From positions 1-22,799 of the forward strand of contig JAEDEQ010000023.1 of NCBI GenBank assembly GCA_016293225.1: DNA of 22,799 nt, written 5' to 3'. Below are positions 14,871 through 22,775 of this stretch, one piece after another. The position numbers and the translations under genes are program-made. The notes beneath the pieces are model-generated. The model saw only the letters and a program-made list of their open reading frames with translations, ran no database searches and had not been told where the DNA came from. Numbering within the stretch: the stretch's first letter is position 1; each line of letters begins with the position of its first letter. The DNA comes from Clostridiaceae bacterium. GTDB lineage: Bacteria; Bacillota; Clostridia; Oscillospirales; Acutalibacteraceae.

Positions 14871-14901
14871 AAAAGACCGCCCGAAAAACGGACGGTTTTT
14901 T
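14871..14901 (-). terminator. Terminator of the BIG2-repeat gene
   Basis: On the minus strand AAAAAACCGTCCG (14901-14889) pairs with CGGGCGGTCTTTT (14883-14871), with one U-G wobble that would be a C-A mismatch in the plus-strand RNA. A T-run follows on the minus side. The asymmetry supports use by the minus-strand gene that ends at 14905. Confidence 0.85.
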
Positions 14902-14904
14902 GCC

Positions 14905-16497
14905 TCAATAATTAAAAACGTAATAATCTCTTGTCGTAATATCCGCCGAGAAGTTTGTGTCAACCCTGAAAGTCTGCGGAGCAATAACGGTCAGCTTTTT
15001 AAGTCTTCCGCGGTTATCAACCTGAGCGGTGACCTCGGTTCCGGTATAAGTTATCGTTATCTTTGCAAGGTCCTCATCGTCCGCAATCTTGATAACGGAA
15101 AGGTTCAAAGGCTTTGAAACAGCCTTGTTATATACGCAGGTGTTGCTGCCGGTTCCGCTGAAATGCGCCTTTTCCTTAACGAGCTTCATATTGATTATAT
15201 AGCCGTTGCCGTCCTTTTTGGCCGTGGCGCTTGCAACGCCGGCGCTGTCAAGCCTGCACTGCTGGAAAAGCGGCGGAATATAGGCCGTTGGCTCAACCTT
15301 TTCGTTAACCAGTCCGTTCTTGACCGTATAGCTCTTTTCGGCGTCTCTGAAAAAGGTTTCAAGCAGTATTGAGAACACAATCTTGTTTTGCGTATCCGTT
15401 GCGCGGGTGATCTGAAACGTCGGGTCGTTTGAAACGGTAAGCCTGAAGTCCTTTGCGGCCTTGGCCTTGTTAACGGCCTCGCAGTAGGCCTCAACAATAT
15501 TCTCCTTGCCGACCGGCGCCGGAAGATTCGTTACCCTGACGGTGACCTTGCAGGAAAGCTTATAGCCGTTTTTGACTGCGGTTATCGTTGTGCTTCCTGC
15601 CGTTTTGCCCGTCACAACGCCTTTTGTGCTGACCGTGGCAATCTTGGGGTTGCTGCTTTTCCACGTTACCTTTCCGCTGCCGCCCGTTACGGTGAGCTTT
15701 TGCGTTGTGCCGGCCTCAAGCGTGAGCGAGGAGCGATTCAGCATATGGGTATACACATTGACCTTGCAGGAAAGCTTATAGCCGTTGAGCGTTGCCGTTA
15801 CGGTTGCCTTTCCGGTCTTTTTGCCGCGCAGCGTTCCGTTTGAACTGACCGTTACAACAGCAGGATTTGAGCTTTTCCACTTTGCCTTTTCCGTTCCGCC
15901 GTTAATGCGAAGCCTTGTTTTTCCGCCGACCTGCAGGTCAACCTTTGTTTTTTTGAACGCAGGCTTCAGAACGGTCAGCTTGCACTGCATTGAAACGCCG
16001 TTCCTTGTTGCGGTAACGGTTGCCTTTCCGGGCTTTATCGCCTTGACAACGCCGCTTTTACTGACAGAAACAATCTTTTTGTTGCTTGTTTTCCATGTTG
16101 TTTTTCCGCTGCCTCCGTTGACCTCAAGGGTATACTGCTGGCCGAGATAGAGCGATTTTGTTCTGCAGCTCAAAAACGGCGCAACAACGCGGACCTTGTA
16201 GCTGAAGGTGTTTCCCTCAATCTCAACCATTATTGTTGCATTGCCGCGCGACTTTGCATGAACCGTTCCGTCCGGGTCAACCGAGGCCACGCTTTCATCG
16301 CTGCTGAACCATGAGGCGCAGGAGGTGTCCGCACCGGCAGGAACGGTCTTGAGCTTCCTTCTGTATGTTTTTCCGAGGAAGATGTCCTGCTCCTCGGTCG
16401 TGAGCGAATATGTAACCTGAGCCGCCTGCGAAACAGTGAACAGCCCGGTTGAAGCAACCAGAACAAGCACGGCAAAAAGCGAAACAATCCTTTTCAT
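14905..16497 (-). CDS. Secreted protein with four BIG2-type Ig-like repeats
   Basis: A 530-residue exported protein. Signal peptide at 1-26 (MKRIV...SQAAQ, cut probably after QAA). Four bacterial Ig-like (BIG2) repeats follow at about 28-104, 108-176, 179-248 and 251-321. Repeats 2-4 are about 72 residues each with the pattern W-K-S-S/T-N-x-x-I/V-x-x-V-S-x-x-G near the middle and GKATVTA...CKVTV at the end. The C-terminal region (323-530) is a separate unassigned domain, rich in charged residues and beta-like. There is no LPXTG motif, S-layer domain or dockerin, so the mode of attachment is unknown. Such repeats usually act as spacers or adhesion modules on the cell surface. AGGAGG lies 8 nt before the ATG. 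It is a single-gene unit. Confidence 0.9.
   Translation of the reverse strand: MKRIVSLFAVLVLVASTGLFTVSQAAQVTYSLTTEEQDIFLGKTYRRKLKTVPAGADTSCASWFSSDESVASVDPDGTVHAKSRGNATIMVEIEGNTFSYKVRVVAPFLSCRTKSLYLGQQYTLEVNGGSGKTTWKTSNKKIVSVSKSGVVKAIKPGKATVTATRNGVSMQCKLTVLKPAFKKTKVDLQVGGKTRLRINGGTEKAKWKSSNPAVVTVSSNGTLRGKKTGKATVTATLNGYKLSCKVNVYTHMLNRSSLTLEAGTTQKLTVTGGSGKVTWKSSNPKIATVSTKGVVTGKTAGSTTITAVKNGYKLSCKVTVRVTNLPAPVGKENIVEAYCEAVNKAKAAKDFRLTVSNDPTFQITRATDTQNKIVFSILLETFFRDAEKSYTVKNGLVNEKVEPTAYIPPLFQQCRLDSAGVASATAKKDGNGYIINMKLVKEKAHFSGTGSNTCVYNKAVSKPLNLSVIKIADDEDLAKITITYTGTEVTAQVDNRGRLKKLTVIAPQTFRVDTNFSADITTRDYYVFNY
15543..15786. repeat. 28-bp identical repeat within the BIG2 array (216-bp period)
   Basis: TGACCTTGCAGGAAAGCTTA plus the following TAGCCGTT is identical at 15543-15570 and 15759-15786. 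The 216-bp spacing equals 72 codons, one Ig-like repeat, and encodes the shared NGYKLSCKV segment of repeats 3 and 4. Nucleotide identity points to fairly recent duplication or gene conversion. Confidence 0.9.
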
Positions 16498-16535
16498 CTT
16501 ATGACCTCCTGCAATTTAAAAATCAATACACAGAT

Positions 16536-16541
16536 ATTTTA
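16536..16541 (-). promoter_or_regulatory. Possible -10 box for the BIG2 gene
   Basis: TAAAAT on the minus strand (16541-16536), about 40 bp ahead of the ATG at 16497. The region upstream is AT-rich with no good -35 at the right distance, so this is a weak call. Confidence 0.3.
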
Positions 16542-16670
16542 TCACACATTCAAAAAAAATTAAAGTCCCAAATTTTTCATAAAAAGTCTTAATATTTCTT
16601 AATTATCTCTAATTTGATTTAAATATCCAAAAAATCCTCTAATTGTGAAAGTTTTCGGTCAATTTCAACA

Positions 16671-16700
16671 TTGACACGCAGTCATAGCATATAGTATACT
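16671..16700 (+). promoter_or_regulatory. Promoter of serC-serA
   Basis: TTGACA (16671-16676) and TATACT (16695-16700) are separated by 18 nt. Transcription would start near 16707, giving a leader of about 67 nt. Confidence 0.8.
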
Positions 16701-16716
16701 TATATTTATTACATCG

Positions 16717-16741
16717 TCAGACCGTGCTGCGGTCTGATTTT
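16717..16741 (+). promoter_or_regulatory. Leader hairpin with short T-run upstream of serC
   Basis: TCAGACC (16717-16723) pairs with GGTCTGA (16731-16737), loop GTGCTGC, followed by TTTT. It begins about ten bases into the predicted transcript. It has the shape of a small terminator and could act as an attenuator, though no leader peptide or antiterminator was found; 5' end protection is an alternative. Confidence 0.45.
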
Positions 16742-16773
16742 ACGGTGAAGAAACTTTTCAAGAGGTGTTTAAT

Positions 16774-17859
16774 ATGTCACGAGTATACAATTTTTCTGCC
16801 GGTCCGTCCATGATGCCCGAAGCGGTGCTCAGAAAAGCTGCGGATGAGATGCTTGATTATAAGGGAAGCGGTCAGTCAGTCATGGAGATGTCGCACCGTT
16901 CAAAGGTTTTTCAGTCTGTAATTGACGAGGCAGAAGCCCTTTTGAGAGAACTTATGGGCATTCCCGAAAACTATAAGGTTCTCTTTCTGCAGGGAGGCGG
17001 CTCCTCGCAGTTTTCAATGATACCGATGAATCTGATGACAAAAAGCAACAAAGCAGATTTCATCATCACAGGCCAATGGGCAAAGAAAGCCTTTCAGGAG
17101 GCTTCGCGCTACGGCAAAGCAAGAGCGGTCGCTTCCTCGGAAGATAAGACCTATTCATATATTCCGAAAACAGACAAAGCTATGTTTGACGATGAGGCCG
17201 ATTATGTCTATATCTGCCTGAACAATACCATCTACGGCACAAAGTATAACACCCTGCCCGACACCGGCTCGGTGCCCCTTGTTGCCGACATCTCGTCCTG
17301 CATTCTCTCCGAGCCCATTGATGTTTCAAAATTCGGTCTGCTTTTTGCCGGCGCGCAAAAGAACATGGGTCCTGCCGGGGTAACGGTTGTCATTATCCGC
17401 GAGGATCTCATCGGTGAGCCGATGGACATTACGCCGACCATGTTCAAATATAAAATCCATGCGGACAACAAATCGCTTTACAACACTCCGCCCTGCTACA
17501 GCATCTATATTTGCAAGCTTATGCTCGAGTGGCTCAAAAATGACATCGGCGGCCTTGAAAACATGAAAAAGCTTAATGAGCAGAAAGCGAAGCTTCTCTA
17601 TGACTTCCTTGATTCCTCAAAGCTTTTCAAAGGCACGGTTGCAAAAGAGGATCGCTCTCTGATGAACATTCCGTTCGTTACCGGTAACGATGAGCTTGAC
17701 GCGCTGTTTGTTAAGCAGGCAGGCGAAAACGTCCTTGTCAACATCAAGGGTCACCGCTCCGTCGGCGGAATGAGAGCGTCGGTATACAACGGCATGCCGC
17801 TTGAGGGTGTTCAAAAGCTTGTTGACTTCATGAAGAAATTTGAGGAGGAGCACTCATGA
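16774..17859 (+). CDS. serC: Phosphoserine aminotransferase
   Basis: A 361-residue PLP enzyme that converts 3-phosphohydroxypyruvate and glutamate to phosphoserine. It opens with YNFSAGPSMMP, the family N terminus. It has GGGSSQFSM (phosphate and substrate contacts) and the PLP lysine K196 in AGAQKNMGPAG. The C terminus carries KGHRSVGGMRASVYN, with the conserved His and Arg residues of SerC. Length is normal. ATG 16774 is chosen because GAGG lies 8 nt upstream; an in-frame GTG at 16765 would overlap that site. The stop overlaps the serA start (ATGA), so the two enzymes are co-translated for the first steps of serine synthesis. No serB is in the window. Confidence 0.97.
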   Translation: MSRVYNFSAGPSMMPEAVLRKAADEMLDYKGSGQSVMEMSHRSKVFQSVIDEAEALLRELMGIPENYKVLFLQGGGSSQFSMIPMNLMTKSNKADFIITGQWAKKAFQEASRYGKARAVASSEDKTYSYIPKTDKAMFDDEADYVYICLNNTIYGTKYNTLPDTGSVPLVADISSCILSEPIDVSKFGLLFAGAQKNMGPAGVTVVIIREDLIGEPMDITPTMFKYKIHADNKSLYNTPPCYSIYICKLMLEWLKNDIGGLENMKKLNEQKAKLLYDFLDSSKLFKGTVAKEDRSLMNIPFVTGNDELDALFVKQAGENVLVNIKGHRSVGGMRASVYNGMPLEGVQKLVDFMKKFEEEHS

Positions 17860-19028
17860 GCAAAAATATCCTTACTCTCAACAATATTTCCAAAAGCGGA
17901 CTTTGCCACCTTGAAAAAAGGGGCTATGTCTGCGGTGACGCGGTGAATGAGCCGGACGCAGTGCTTGTGCGCTCGGCCAATATGCACGAATTTTCCTTTT
18001 CCGATTCTGTAAAGGCTGTTGCAAGAGCCGGCGCCGGAGTCAATAACATTCCGATTGACCTTTGCAACGAAAAGGGTATTGTTGTTTTCAACACTCCCGG
18101 AGCAAACTCAAACGCGGTCAAGGAGCTTGTCCTTGCCGGACTTCTGCTTTCCTCAAGAAAGATTGTTGATTCTATCGAATGGGTGAAAACCGTCAAGGAC
18201 GAACCGGAGCTTCCAAAGCTCATTGAAAAGGGCAAAAGCAGCTTTGCAGGTCCCGAGCTTCAGGGAAAAACCCTCGGTGTTATCGGACTCGGAGCAATCG
18301 GCGTCAATGTTGCAAACGCAGCAAGGCATCTTCGCATGGAGGTTCTCGGCTATGACCCGTTCCTTTCGGTTGAGTCCGCGTGGCACCTTTCGCGTTCAAT
18401 AAAGCACGCCGAAAGCCTCAAGGAGATTTTTTCCTCCTGCGATTACATCACCGTTCACGTTCCTTTGCTTGACTCAACAAAGAACATGATAAACAAAGAC
18501 TCGCTCTCCATGATGAAAGACGGCGTGCGTATCATGAATTTTGCACGCGGCGGCCTTGTTGACGACGAGGATATGCTTGAAGCGCTTGAAAGCGGAAAGG
18601 TCTCCTCATATGTTACGGACTTCCCGTCTGCAAAGCTTATCGACCAAAAGGGAGTTATTGCAATCCCCCACCTCGGCGCTTCAACGCCGGAATCGGAGGA
18701 AAACTGCGCCGTCTGCGCCGCAGATGAGCTTGTGGATTTCCTTGAAAACGGCAATATCCGCAACTCGGTCAACTTCCCGAATGTTTCCACCGCGCGCGAA
18801 ACGGACTGCCGCCTTTGCATCATTCACAAGAACATTCCGAACATGATTGCAAAAATCTCCTCGGCGGTGTCGGGCGAGGGCTACAACATTGAAAACCTTT
18901 TGAACAAGGCAAAAAAGGACCTTGCTTATACCATCGTTGACATAAGTCTCGGCGAAAAGGACACCGATTTTGAAAAACTCTTTGACGGCATTGACGGCGT
19001 TATCAGAGTAAGAGTTATTAAGGACTGA
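17856..19028 (+). CDS. serA: D-3-phosphoglycerate dehydrogenase with ACT domain
   Basis: A 390-residue NAD-dependent dehydrogenase that oxidises 3-phosphoglycerate to 3-phosphohydroxypyruvate, the committed step of serine synthesis. The substrate domain is split around the Rossmann domain, whose GLGAIG (144-149) binds NAD. R231 (NFARGG) and H272 (IPHLGAST) fit the catalytic Arg and His. The acidic residue usually found between them is not evident: the segment reads VTDFPSAKLIDQ, where related clostridial enzymes as I recall them have FPxEEL. The C-terminal ~75 residues (about 315-390) form an ACT domain, which suggests feedback control by serine. The start overlaps serC by 4 bp. A long perfect hairpin follows the stop. 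Confidence 0.95.
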   Translation: MSKNILTLNNISKSGLCHLEKRGYVCGDAVNEPDAVLVRSANMHEFSFSDSVKAVARAGAGVNNIPIDLCNEKGIVVFNTPGANSNAVKELVLAGLLLSSRKIVDSIEWVKTVKDEPELPKLIEKGKSSFAGPELQGKTLGVIGLGAIGVNVANAARHLRMEVLGYDPFLSVESAWHLSRSIKHAESLKEIFSSCDYITVHVPLLDSTKNMINKDSLSMMKDGVRIMNFARGGLVDDEDMLEALESGKVSSYVTDFPSAKLIDQKGVIAIPHLGASTPESEENCAVCAADELVDFLENGNIRNSVNFPNVSTARETDCRLCIIHKNIPNMIAKISSAVSGEGYNIENLLNKAKKDLAYTIVDISLGEKDTDFEKLFDGIDGVIRVRVIKD

Positions 19029-19041
19029 GCTATAAAACAAG

Positions 19042-19084
19042 GCCGGTATTTTCAGTTGGTTGCTGAAAATACCGGCCGTTTTGT
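19042..19084. terminator. Bidirectional terminator between serA and the peptidase-like gene
   Basis: A perfect 14-bp stem, GGCCGGTATTTTCA (19042-19055) with TGAAAATACCGGCC (19065-19078), 9-nt loop, followed by GTTTTG on the plus strand and by TTGTTTT on the minus strand. It serves both convergent genes. Confidence 0.93.
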
Positions 19085-19085
19085 C

Positions 19086-20720
19086 TTACTTCTTAAATGC
19101 GCCGAGAATATAGAATTCTATCCAGTCTCTGACAATTTCAAAAATATGTTTGATATACTCTTTCCAGTAGTGGAAAACGCTGTTGTCCTTTCCGTTGATG
19201 TCAAGTGATTTATACGCCTCAAATTCATCTGTCCAGAAAATTGTTTCAAGGTCGTCGTAGCCATCGGTATGAATTGCGGAAAAGTCCGGCTCAATATAGC
19301 AGACCGAGCATTTTCCGTACTTGCCGTATTCATAGTCGTTGTCGTCATAATAGAACAGAACATGGTTTCCGTTTTCGTCGGTATAGCCGCCGGTGAAAAC
19401 AAAGCCGTGATATGTTGAATCAGCAAATGAATTTTCAATATCTCCCAGTGACAAAAATTCCATGAGAACAAGATTGCCGGCGCAAACGCTTTCAAACATC
19501 TTTTCAAGCTGTCTTGAAAACTCCTTTGGCGTTTTGTAATTTGCTTTGTTTTTGGTAACGGTCGTAAGCGCAGCCTGGCCGTTATAATAATTCAGAAGAC
19601 TGATAAGTTCGTCTGTCGGTTTCAAATCATTGACGCATTTTGCACCTTTCTGAGTTCCGACAACGTCAAGAATGCCTTTCTTTTGCAGGCAGACGGTGTT
19701 CGTGAAGCCGATACACGAACCGTTCCATTCCATTTTCGGATAGCCGATTAAAACCGAGGAAAGAACCGCAGCCGGAAGAGCAAGCGGACCCGCGCCGTGA
19801 ATTACACAGGCGCTTGCAACAAGGCGCAGATAGTTTTCCTTGGTCATATAATATCCGCCGTTGCCGTCAATATCGAAATACGGACTGCTGTTTGTGAAAT
19901 TATAGACATCTTCCTTTTTGAGCGTGACGGGCGTTTTAACTGCGGTAAAGCGATAAACGTTTTTTTCGTCCTCAACCGGAAAAGCTTTTTCCTCCTCCGA
20001 AAAGCCGAAAGCGATATCGTGAATATCATAGCAATAAAACGTTCCGTCCTCGCCTTTCCAGCCGATAACAGCCCCGTCTCCGGCTATAAGGCCGTGCCAT
20101 GAAGAATCTAAGGGAGCCGTAAGAACGCTGCTTCCATCTTCGTTTTCATAGCAATAATACCGTTCCAGATAGTCAATATCAAAAACATCGGTTTCAAATT
20201 TTCCGTTTCCAAAATCATAGACAACCGCAATAACGTCATCTGCTGCTTCATCTGAAATTCTGTCGATTGAAAAGCCGTATGCGGTTACCGAGGAATCGGT
20301 GGTGAGTGTAATTTTGAATGTGTTTCCGGGAACATATATTGTTGTTCCGGAAAGGTCATTGCCCTGATAAACGCCGATAAGACTGTTATCCTTATCAAAA
20401 ACCGAGATATAATCGCCGATTTTTTTCTCCGCCCATTGGGTCACAACATCTTCAAAGCTGATTTCATCTTCGTTTTCAAAAGAGACGTTTAAAAAGCTGT
20501 CGGCTGCCTCGGTCTTTGTCTTTTTTGAAAACGTTACAAAAAGACCATCGGCCTCTTTCGGATATGTATATGTCCATTCGTTATAGTAATTGTTGCTGTA
20601 GTAATGCTCGCTTTCCGGGTAAACGTCCTGCCCTTCTGCAAAAGCCGGATTCACCGAAACGGCCGGCAAAAGCAGCAGGGCGCAAAGGAACAAAGCGAGG
20701 TATTTTCTGAACTTTTTCAT
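19086..20720 (-). CDS. Secreted protein with putative papain-like (clan CA) cysteine peptidase domain
   Basis: A 544-residue exported protein; signal peptide 1-28 (LALFLCALLLLPAVSVNPAFA). I do not recognise a named family. Residues about 30-310 look beta-rich, acidic and aromatic. From about 330 there is a pattern like C39/papain-like peptidases: WNGSCIGFTNTVCL with C336 at the start of a helix, then YHGFVFTGGY with H438, then VLFYYDDND with Asp 459-462 as a possible third residue. Similar GSCxGM...GHxVxGY...YD arrangements occur in secreted clostridial proteins I know. The catalytic assignment is inferred. The C-terminal ~30 residues form an aromatic, amphipathic helix with no LPXTG. The start has AAAGGAG upstream. 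It begins 24 bp after the LRR gene stop on the same strand, so the two are one operon. Confidence 0.72.
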   Translation of the reverse strand: MKKFRKYLALFLCALLLLPAVSVNPAFAEGQDVYPESEHYYSNNYYNEWTYTYPKEADGLFVTFSKKTKTEAADSFLNVSFENEDEISFEDVVTQWAEKKIGDYISVFDKDNSLIGVYQGNDLSGTTIYVPGNTFKITLTTDSSVTAYGFSIDRISDEAADDVIAVVYDFGNGKFETDVFDIDYLERYYCYENEDGSSVLTAPLDSSWHGLIAGDGAVIGWKGEDGTFYCYDIHDIAFGFSEEEKAFPVEDEKNVYRFTAVKTPVTLKKEDVYNFTNSSPYFDIDGNGGYYMTKENYLRLVASACVIHGAGPLALPAAVLSSVLIGYPKMEWNGSCIGFTNTVCLQKKGILDVVGTQKGAKCVNDLKPTDELISLLNYYNGQAALTTVTKNKANYKTPKEFSRQLEKMFESVCAGNLVLMEFLSLGDIENSFADSTYHGFVFTGGYTDENGNHVLFYYDDNDYEYGKYGKCSVCYIEPDFSAIHTDGYDDLETIFWTDEFEAYKSLDINGKDNSVFHYWKEYIKHIFEIVRDWIEFYILGAFKK

Positions 20721-20744
20721 TGTTTTTCTCCTTTCAGCGTCTTA

Positions 20745-22775
20745 TTAATAGTGCTCTATTGAGCAATCACAAATCTTGTTGACCCTGAACAGCTTCCAGA
20801 AAACTCTGATAAGCTTATAGAAAATCTTATAGATTCCGTCCTTATGGCAAACGCACCCGCATTTTTCTTCCTCTGTTTCGCCGCAAACGCCGCATTCATA
20901 ATGAATTGTTCCGTCGCTGTCAACGCTTTCTTCATACCATGAATGACCCTTTTGAACAGTCTCGGCTCTCGGCTCGGACTTTCCGCAGGGGCAGGAATAA
21001 ACAGTCCTTCCGTCCTCGGTGCAGGTTGCTCTGACATATTCCGTGCAAAAATAAATGTGTTCATGACCCTCATCAAGAGCGGCAAACATTGAGCCGTTTT
21101 CCTTTGCGGCCTTTTCCGCCGTTGAACCGCCATAGCCGACAAGAAGCTTCACAGGAGAGGAAAAATCTTCTGCGAATTCAAATCCGACGCCCAGGTTTCC
21201 GATTTCACAGCTCGGGTTAAGGAACGCTATGGCCTCCATATATCTGAAGCAGCAGTCCCCGAAATATTCAACGGACTTCGGAACAACAAGACTTCCCATG
21301 CCGCAATAATTAAACGCACCGTCTTCAATATATCTTACAGATTCGGGAATAACAAGGTTGCTCATTGCAGCAAATTCAAAAGCGCACGACGAAATTGAAA
21401 CAAGACCCTCCGGAAGCATAATACCGTCAAAGTCTGCGCCCCAAAAAGCCTCGGCGGCAATAATCCTTGTTCCCTCTCTGACGTTGAGAACGTCCGGCAG
21501 TTTTTCCTCGTCAGAGTCATCAACTCCGACCGCAACACAGTCAACATATTTCACAAAGCCGTCAGTCTCGGCGTTTTCAAGCACTGCGTCCGAAAACGCA
21601 TATGAACCGACAAAGCTCAGACTTTGGGGGAATTTCAGCGTTTCAAGGTCATAGCAGCAAAAAAATGCATAGTCGGCAATGCGTTCAACGCCGTCCGGAA
21701 CGGTGTAGCTCTTTTCCGTTTTTCCGCCCGGATAAGCATAGAGAACCTTTTTGTCCTTGCTGAACAAAACTCCGTCTTGCGCGCTGAATACTTTGTTTTT
21801 CGGTGAGACCTCAAACTTTTCAAAATAAGCGCTGTTGATTGTATCCGGCTCCTCAATGGTCTTGACATTTGAGGGAATATAAAGCTCACTGAGGTCACTT
21901 GAATTGAAAACTTCTTTTTCAATCACTTCGAGACTTTCGGGAAGCGACACCGACTCAAGGTTTTCAAAAGCATAAAAGGCTGCATAGGAAAGCGTCTTTA
22001 TGCCCTCTTTAACGGTAATCTTTTTAACCTTGTCATCAATAGAAAGCGTTTCACCAGCGTCAGCATATACATGGAAAGAACCAACCGCACCGGTACCGGA
22101 AATTACAAGCTCTCCGTCGGAATAAAGCTTATAGCTTGCGTTTTTCCCGTTTCCGGTATAGCCGCTTGCGTCAGCGCTTTCCTTTTTGCAGACATCGCAG
22201 ACGCGATCGCCGTTTTTGTCGGTATGCGACTTAAAAACAGCCTCATGACCGCTCAGCCATCTTTTGCAGTCAGGACAGTATACGCCTGCCGTATAACCAA
22301 GACCGCAGGAGGGCATGACCTCAGCCTTGCTTTGTTTGTTGCCGTGGCCGCAGACAAAGCTGATTTTGACAACCGCATCGTAATCCTCTTCAATAGCATA
22401 GCAGGAAACGTTATACGTTTTTCCGCTTTCAAGCTCAAGCAGACTTTTTTCAAAACAGAGCTCAACATCATCCTTCGTCAGCGAGCCTGTTTCGTCTTCG
22501 CCGGCAACATATTTTGCTCCGTCATAAGCTCCTCCGGACGCGTTCAGCATATAAAGCTCATAAAGACCGCTTTTTTCCGGGACAAGGCTTGCGCGAAAGC
22601 TCTCTGTAAATGTGAATTCCCTGCCGGGTTCCATTGCAGGCAAGTCCTCCCAACCGGCGGTCTGCGTTGTGGTAATCACCTCACCGCCCTGCGCCGCAGC
22701 CGCCAAAGGGAAACACGAAAGCAGCATTAGCGCCGCAAGAAAAAGCGAAAAAAGTTTTTTTGTTGTTTTCTTCAT
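20745..22775 (-). CDS. Secreted BspA-type leucine-rich-repeat protein with Cys-rich C-terminal tail
   Basis: A 676-residue exported protein; signal peptide 1-28 (LFLAALMLLSCFPLAAAA). Residues 30-140 resemble a beta-sandwich module; 141-200 have CxxC/HTD motifs (YCPDC, HTDKNGDRVCDVC). At 209-235 the YKLYSDGELVISGTG segment, which commonly introduces BspA repeats, leads into LRR_5 repeats (about 250-545), for example LPESLEVIEKEVF and IPESVRYIEDGAFNYC. The C terminus is Cys-rich (YSCPCGK, YECGVCGE) and ends in a compact tail, 638-676: KCGCVCHKDG, a hydrophobic/basic helix, then NKICDCSIEHY. BspA-type repeats mediate adhesion or host and matrix contact in other bacteria. AAGGAGG precedes the ATG. 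It is followed after 24 bp by the peptidase-like gene. Confidence 0.9.
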   Translation of the reverse strand: MKKTTKKLFSLFLAALMLLSCFPLAAAAQGGEVITTTQTAGWEDLPAMEPGREFTFTESFRASLVPEKSGLYELYMLNASGGAYDGAKYVAGEDETGSLTKDDVELCFEKSLLELESGKTYNVSCYAIEEDYDAVVKISFVCGHGNKQSKAEVMPSCGLGYTAGVYCPDCKRWLSGHEAVFKSHTDKNGDRVCDVCKKESADASGYTGNGKNASYKLYSDGELVISGTGAVGSFHVYADAGETLSIDDKVKKITVKEGIKTLSYAAFYAFENLESVSLPESLEVIEKEVFNSSDLSELYIPSNVKTIEEPDTINSAYFEKFEVSPKNKVFSAQDGVLFSKDKKVLYAYPGGKTEKSYTVPDGVERIADYAFFCCYDLETLKFPQSLSFVGSYAFSDAVLENAETDGFVKYVDCVAVGVDDSDEEKLPDVLNVREGTRIIAAEAFWGADFDGIMLPEGLVSISSCAFEFAAMSNLVIPESVRYIEDGAFNYCGMGSLVVPKSVEYFGDCCFRYMEAIAFLNPSCEIGNLGVGFEFAEDFSSPVKLLVGYGGSTAEKAAKENGSMFAALDEGHEHIYFCTEYVRATCTEDGRTVYSCPCGKSEPRAETVQKGHSWYEESVDSDGTIHYECGVCGETEEEKCGCVCHKDGIYKIFYKLIRVFWKLFRVNKICDCSIEHY

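Noticed and set aside
22071..22730. 219-codon plus-strand ORF antisense to the LRR gene
   Set aside because: No motif, and it overlaps the signal peptide and Cys-rich modules of the clear minus-strand gene.
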